Shown here piece by piece: positions 36,221 through 38,424 of a stretch of 38,424 nucleotides of DNA. How positions within the stretch are numbered: the stretch's first letter is position 1; every line of letters starts with the position of its first letter. The notes beneath the pieces are model-generated. The model was not told the origin of the DNA. It was given only the letters and a program-made list of their open reading frames with translations, and ran no database searches. Origin of the DNA: Aequorivita viscosa (GTDB lineage: Bacteria > Bacteroidota > Bacteroidia > Flavobacteriales > Flavobacteriaceae); contig NZ_FNNS01000018.1 in NCBI RefSeq assembly GCF_900106795.1, positions 42,250 to 80,673 of the forward strand, in the 5' to 3' direction. Position numbers and translations under genes: made by a program.

Positions 36221-36249
36221 TTTGCTAGGGGTTACTGTGTTATAAGTTA
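36221..36249. repeat. TAAC heptamer run ending at the trmH start
   Basis: Read on the minus strand, TAACNNN units of 7, 8, 7 and 7 bp lead directly to the TTG start of trmH. Confidence 0.5.
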
Positions 36250-36613
36250 ACTGAGTTGTTGGGCCAATGGCTGTTCCCTCAATGTCTCAGTCATTCACTA
36301 AATGCTGCTAAGATAAAAGTTATTGCCTATTTATCAATATTTTTCAGCAAGTTAGTACTTAATTTTGCCTAAAGTAAGATTTGTTCGCAGGCTAAAGTAT
36401 CGTTTTAATTTAGTCCAACCTTGCTGAATAACCCTGCGCTTCAGCTCGGGAAAAAAAAGGACAAAAGCTATAGGCTTAAGTCAAATTTCATCCGTAGTTG
36501 AGATAGCTTTTTGTAGTAATAATGTATCCTTTCGACCTATTTCACACAACGCAATTAGATTATTTGGCTGGTAATAACTAACTTAGTAATTTAATATCTT
36601 AAAAACTATAAAA
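36250..36613. other. Spacer between divergent trmH and sirtuin genes, no gene seen
   Basis: No reading frame worth calling. It contains a perfect but orphan -7 box (TAATTTTG, 36360-36367) with no start codon nearby. A GCTGAA/TTCAGC inverted repeat lies near 36423-36445, followed by an A tract, so it is not a terminator for the plus strand. Confidence 0.5.
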
Positions 36614-37285
36614 TTGAAAATAGCAGTGCTCACAGGAGCTGGTGTAAGTGCCGAAAGTGGAATTAAAACATTTAGGGATAGCGACGGCCTTTGGGAAGGT
36701 CACGATGTAATGGAAGTGGCTTCACCAGAAGGATTTGCTCGAAACCCAAAAGCCGTTTTGGAATTTTATAACCAGCGTAGAAGACAACTTTTAGCTGTAC
36801 AACCTAATGCAGCACACAAGGCCTTGGCAGGTTTGGAGAAAATGCACGAAGTAACCATTATTACTCAAAATGTAGACGATCTTCACGAACGAGCGGGTAG
36901 TACGAATGTAATTCATCTACACGGAGAGTTGCTCAAAGCTAGATGTTCGGTTAATGAAAACCTTGTTTTAGATTGGAAACAGGATTTAAACCTCGGCGAT
37001 CTTTCCGATGGTAATCACCAACTTAGACCACATATTGTTTGGTTTGGCGAAATGGTTCCTATGATTGAAGTAGCAGCAGAAGTTGTTGAAAAAGCAGACG
37101 TCATTATTATTGTTGGAACATCAATGCAGGTATATCCAGCCGCAGGTTTGGTTCAATATTCAAAACCCAGTTCAACTATATATTTCATAGATCCAAATCC
37201 ATCTATTTCTGAAACTAAGCGAATTAAAGTTTTTTCTGAAAAAGCATCAACGGGTGTTCCAAAAGTTGTAGAACTTTTAAAATAG
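36614..37285 (+). CDS. cobB: NAD-dependent protein deacylase, sirtuin family (class III type)
   Basis: 223 residues. The NAD-binding signature is GAGVSAESGIKTFRDSDGLW (8-27), then QNVDDLHERAG (85-95) and the catalytic His103 in HLHGELL. Tyr52 and Arg55 in FYNQRRR have the Y-x-x-R spacing of SIRT5/CobB, which favours succinyl- and malonyl-lysine as substrates. The zinc-binding module keeps only one Cys (Cys111); where E. coli CobB has further Cys the sequence reads LSDGNHQ, so the structural zinc is probably absent. The start is TTG at 36614; a stop lies nine codons upstream and no ATG is available. An unknown helical protein follows after 7 bp. Confidence 0.9.
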   Translation: MKIAVLTGAGVSAESGIKTFRDSDGLWEGHDVMEVASPEGFARNPKAVLEFYNQRRRQLLAVQPNAAHKALAGLEKMHEVTIITQNVDDLHERAGSTNVIHLHGELLKARCSVNENLVLDWKQDLNLGDLSDGNHQLRPHIVWFGEMVPMIEVAAEVVEKADVIIIVGTSMQVYPAAGLVQYSKPSSTIYFIDPNPSISETKRIKVFSEKASTGVPKVVELLK

Positions 37286-37292
37286 AAAAGCT

Positions 37293-37853
37293 ATGCTTCC
37301 GAAAGATTTAGAAGAAAAACTAAGGGAGGTTGACAGTAGTCAAGTAAAAAGGCGAGAAATGGTTTCTTGGATTCTTCGAAATAAACCTCATTATGTGCGT
37401 GAAATGCTACAATGGACTTTTAATGAGGAAAGTGAATTTCTTGTAAAATCCTGTCGGATATTAGAGGATATTTGCGAGCGAAGACCAGAGGCTTTCTTTA
37501 AATATATGTATCTGTTTTTTGAACAACTACCAAGTATAAACAATGATATAGCCCTTCGCTCCTGTGCTAATATTTGTAAAATGTTGTGCTATAATCACTA
37601 TATTTTGAAATATAAATATTTTAGGAATATACTGAATAAAAACCAGCGAAAAGTAATGGCGGCTTGTTGTTTTGATTGGCTCATTACAGATCAAAAGGTT
37701 GCCTGCCAAGCTCAAGCAATGGACTGCCTTTTATATCTAGGGAAAGATAAAACGGGAGCTTGGATTTATCCTGAATTGATCGCTATTCTTAACAGGGATG
37801 CGCCAAATAAAAGTCCTGGATATCAAGCTAGAGCTAGGAAAGTTTTGAAATGA
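37293..37853 (+). CDS. All-helical (HEAT-like) protein of unknown function
   Basis: 186 residues, predicted almost entirely helical, with no signal peptide or membrane segment. Paired amphipathic helices run through it (VKRREMVSWILRNKPHYVREML, FLVKSCRILEDICERRPEAFFKYMYLF, ALRSCANICKMLCYN, RKVMAACCFDWLITDQKVACQAQAMDCLLYLG), an arrangement like HEAT or DNA-alkylation-repair folds. It has many Cys (about nine) for its size. Only 7 bp separate it from the sirtuin gene, so cotranscription is very likely. No named family recognised with confidence. Confidence 0.75.
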   Translation: MLPKDLEEKLREVDSSQVKRREMVSWILRNKPHYVREMLQWTFNEESEFLVKSCRILEDICERRPEAFFKYMYLFFEQLPSINNDIALRSCANICKMLCYNHYILKYKYFRNILNKNQRKVMAACCFDWLITDQKVACQAQAMDCLLYLGKDKTGAWIYPELIAILNRDAPNKSPGYQARARKVLK

Positions 37854-37909
37854 ATTTCATAAATTCAAATTCACTTATTAAATTGTTTAAAGGAAAAAAC
37901 ACCCCTTTT

Positions 37910-38341
37910 TCACCTGTCGAATTTGTAGTATTCTAAATAGGGGTGAGGTGTGTTGTTTATTGAATGTAGAATTGCTTGCATACCCATTACGCTAAATGTA
38001 ATTCCATTTCCTCCAAAACCCAAAATGTAATGTTGTTTGCTTTGTGGGTCTTCTTTTCCAAAATATGGGAGTCCATCTTTTGTTTCACCAAAAGTGCCAG
38101 CCCAAGAATAATCAAGGATAAAAGGGATTTCTGGAAAACATTTTGCAAAGGCTTTAGTTAATTCTGATTCCTTTTTATAAAGAAGCGCATCTCGACGCTT
38201 GGCATTTTTAAAATCGCGATCCCCGCCACCCATCATAATACGCCCATCATCTGTGCTTCTAAAATATAGGTAAGGCGAATCAGTATTCCAATACATCTTG
38301 TTTTTAAAGGCATTCGGAATCGTATCAAATACTTTAGCCCC
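37910..38341 (-). pseudogene. 3' remnant of a FAD-dependent oxidoreductase (DAO family)
   Basis: 143 codons remain open, from 38341 to the TGA at 37910. The visible part (KNKMYWNTDSPYLYFRSTDDGR, GGGDRDF, DYSWAGTFGETKDGLPYFG, YILGFGGNGITFSVMG) is the C-terminal third of a DAO-type flavoenzyme; the last motif contacts FAD. The N-terminal dinucleotide-binding GxGxxG part and the middle are missing. The frame meets a TAA (38342-38344) directly upstream, and a transposase-like start lies on the other strand at 38392, so the gene appears cut by an insertion. An internal ATG at 38296 is not a natural start. The substrate class is unknown. Confidence 0.8.
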
Positions 38342-38379
38342 TTAATAGTTCGGAGTGATATTTTAAATTTCAAAACTAA

Positions 38380-38387
38380 TATATTTG
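38380..38387 (+). promoter_or_regulatory. -7 box of the transposase-like gene; leaderless
   Basis: TATATTTG matches TAnnTTTG perfectly and the ATG at 38392 follows after 4 bp. Confidence 0.5.
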
Positions 38388-38391
38388 AGAT

Positions 38392-38424
38392 ATGAAATAC
38401 AAGAAATGGACTTTAAAGGAGAAG
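38392..38424 (+). CDS. N-terminus of an IS3-type transposase OrfA (cut by window end)
   Basis: Only MKYKKWTLKEK (11 residues) is visible. It matches the start of the helix-turn-helix OrfA proteins of IS3-family elements common in Flavobacteria, which bind the element ends and fuse by frameshift to OrfB. The call rests on those 11 residues plus the disrupted gene beside it. Confidence 0.5.
   Translation, partial: MKYKKWTLKEK

Larger units (their letters stand above)
38342..38424 (+). mobile_element. Probable left end of an IS3-family element
   Basis: The flavoenzyme frame stops at 38341 and an unrelated promoter and coding start for a transposase-like protein begin within 50 bp. The exact boundary and terminal inverted repeat cannot be set, because the element continues beyond the window; a TG that could be the left tip is at 38356. 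Confidence 0.4.

Noticed and set aside
36423-36445. GCTGAA/TTCAGC hairpin considered as a small-RNA terminator.
   Set aside because: It is followed by a purine-rich A tract, not T, on the plus strand, and on the minus strand the T tract comes before it.
37887-37960. CACCCC / GGGGTG inverted segments around the 3' end of the oxidoreductase remnant, considered as a terminator.
   Set aside because: Pairing is long-range and imperfect, and one arm lies inside the coding remnant with no T tract after it.

Overview
The window looks like a chromosomal segment from a marine-type member of the Flavobacteriaceae (Bacteroidota). The signs are: AT-rich DNA; promoter boxes of the Bacteroidota type (TAnnTTTG, sometimes with a TTG element about 20 bp upstream); no Shine-Dalgarno dependence; two cell-surface proteins with type IX secretion (T9SS) type A sorting tails; a PorD/DUF4835 protein; a CAL67264-type small membrane protein; and the gene order ligA - DUF6913-like - dapA - bamD - rpoZ - coaBC - porD - recN - fabI. 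The genus cannot be fixed from the sequence alone. Most of the window is core genome. I see no rRNA, tRNA, CRISPR array, prophage or recognisable defence system.

Layout. 1-2224: two paralogous T9SS cargo genes, the first cut by the window edge. 2300-7247: a family 2 glycosyltransferase, a YbbR-like protein, coaE, and a histidine kinase/response regulator pair. 7285-14632, all on the minus strand: miaA, a potassium channel, a DnaQ-GIY-YIG nuclease, a YggS-type PLP protein, a DUF1015 protein, a 3-hydroxyacyl-CoA dehydrogenase and a Gfo/Idh/MocA oxidoreductase. 14894-16943: an isoaspartyl methyltransferase, a LOG-family protein and a lipoprotein. 17123-26969: the ligA-to-fabI block, covering DNA ligation and repair, lysine/cell-wall precursors, outer-membrane assembly, CoA and fatty-acid synthesis, and gliding/T9SS. 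27422-31688, minus strand: an exported amidohydrolase, two unknown proteins and an acyl-CoA carboxylase beta subunit. 32116-37853: small membrane protein, DinB protein, a nonsense-interrupted four-helix-bundle (S23) gene, ettA, a lipoprotein, trmH, a sirtuin and an all-helical protein of unknown function. 37910-38424: the 3' remnant of a FAD-dependent oxidoreductase gene, cut off next to what looks like the start of an IS3-type transposase.

The most unusual material lies outside the genes. At least five start codons sit 4-5 bp after a perfect TAnnTTTG box, which predicts leaderless mRNAs. The spacers also carry several families of short, strictly phased degenerate repeats: hexamers of GAAATC type, heptamers such as CAGTNNN and AACNNNN, a nonamer, an 11-mer, and larger 43-bp and palindromic elements. 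Some heptamer runs end exactly at a start codon. Two genes show recent decay (the S23 gene and the oxidoreductase). Three genes appear to use TTG starts and recN a GTG start. Several longer reading frames begin inside promoter elements and were trimmed here.
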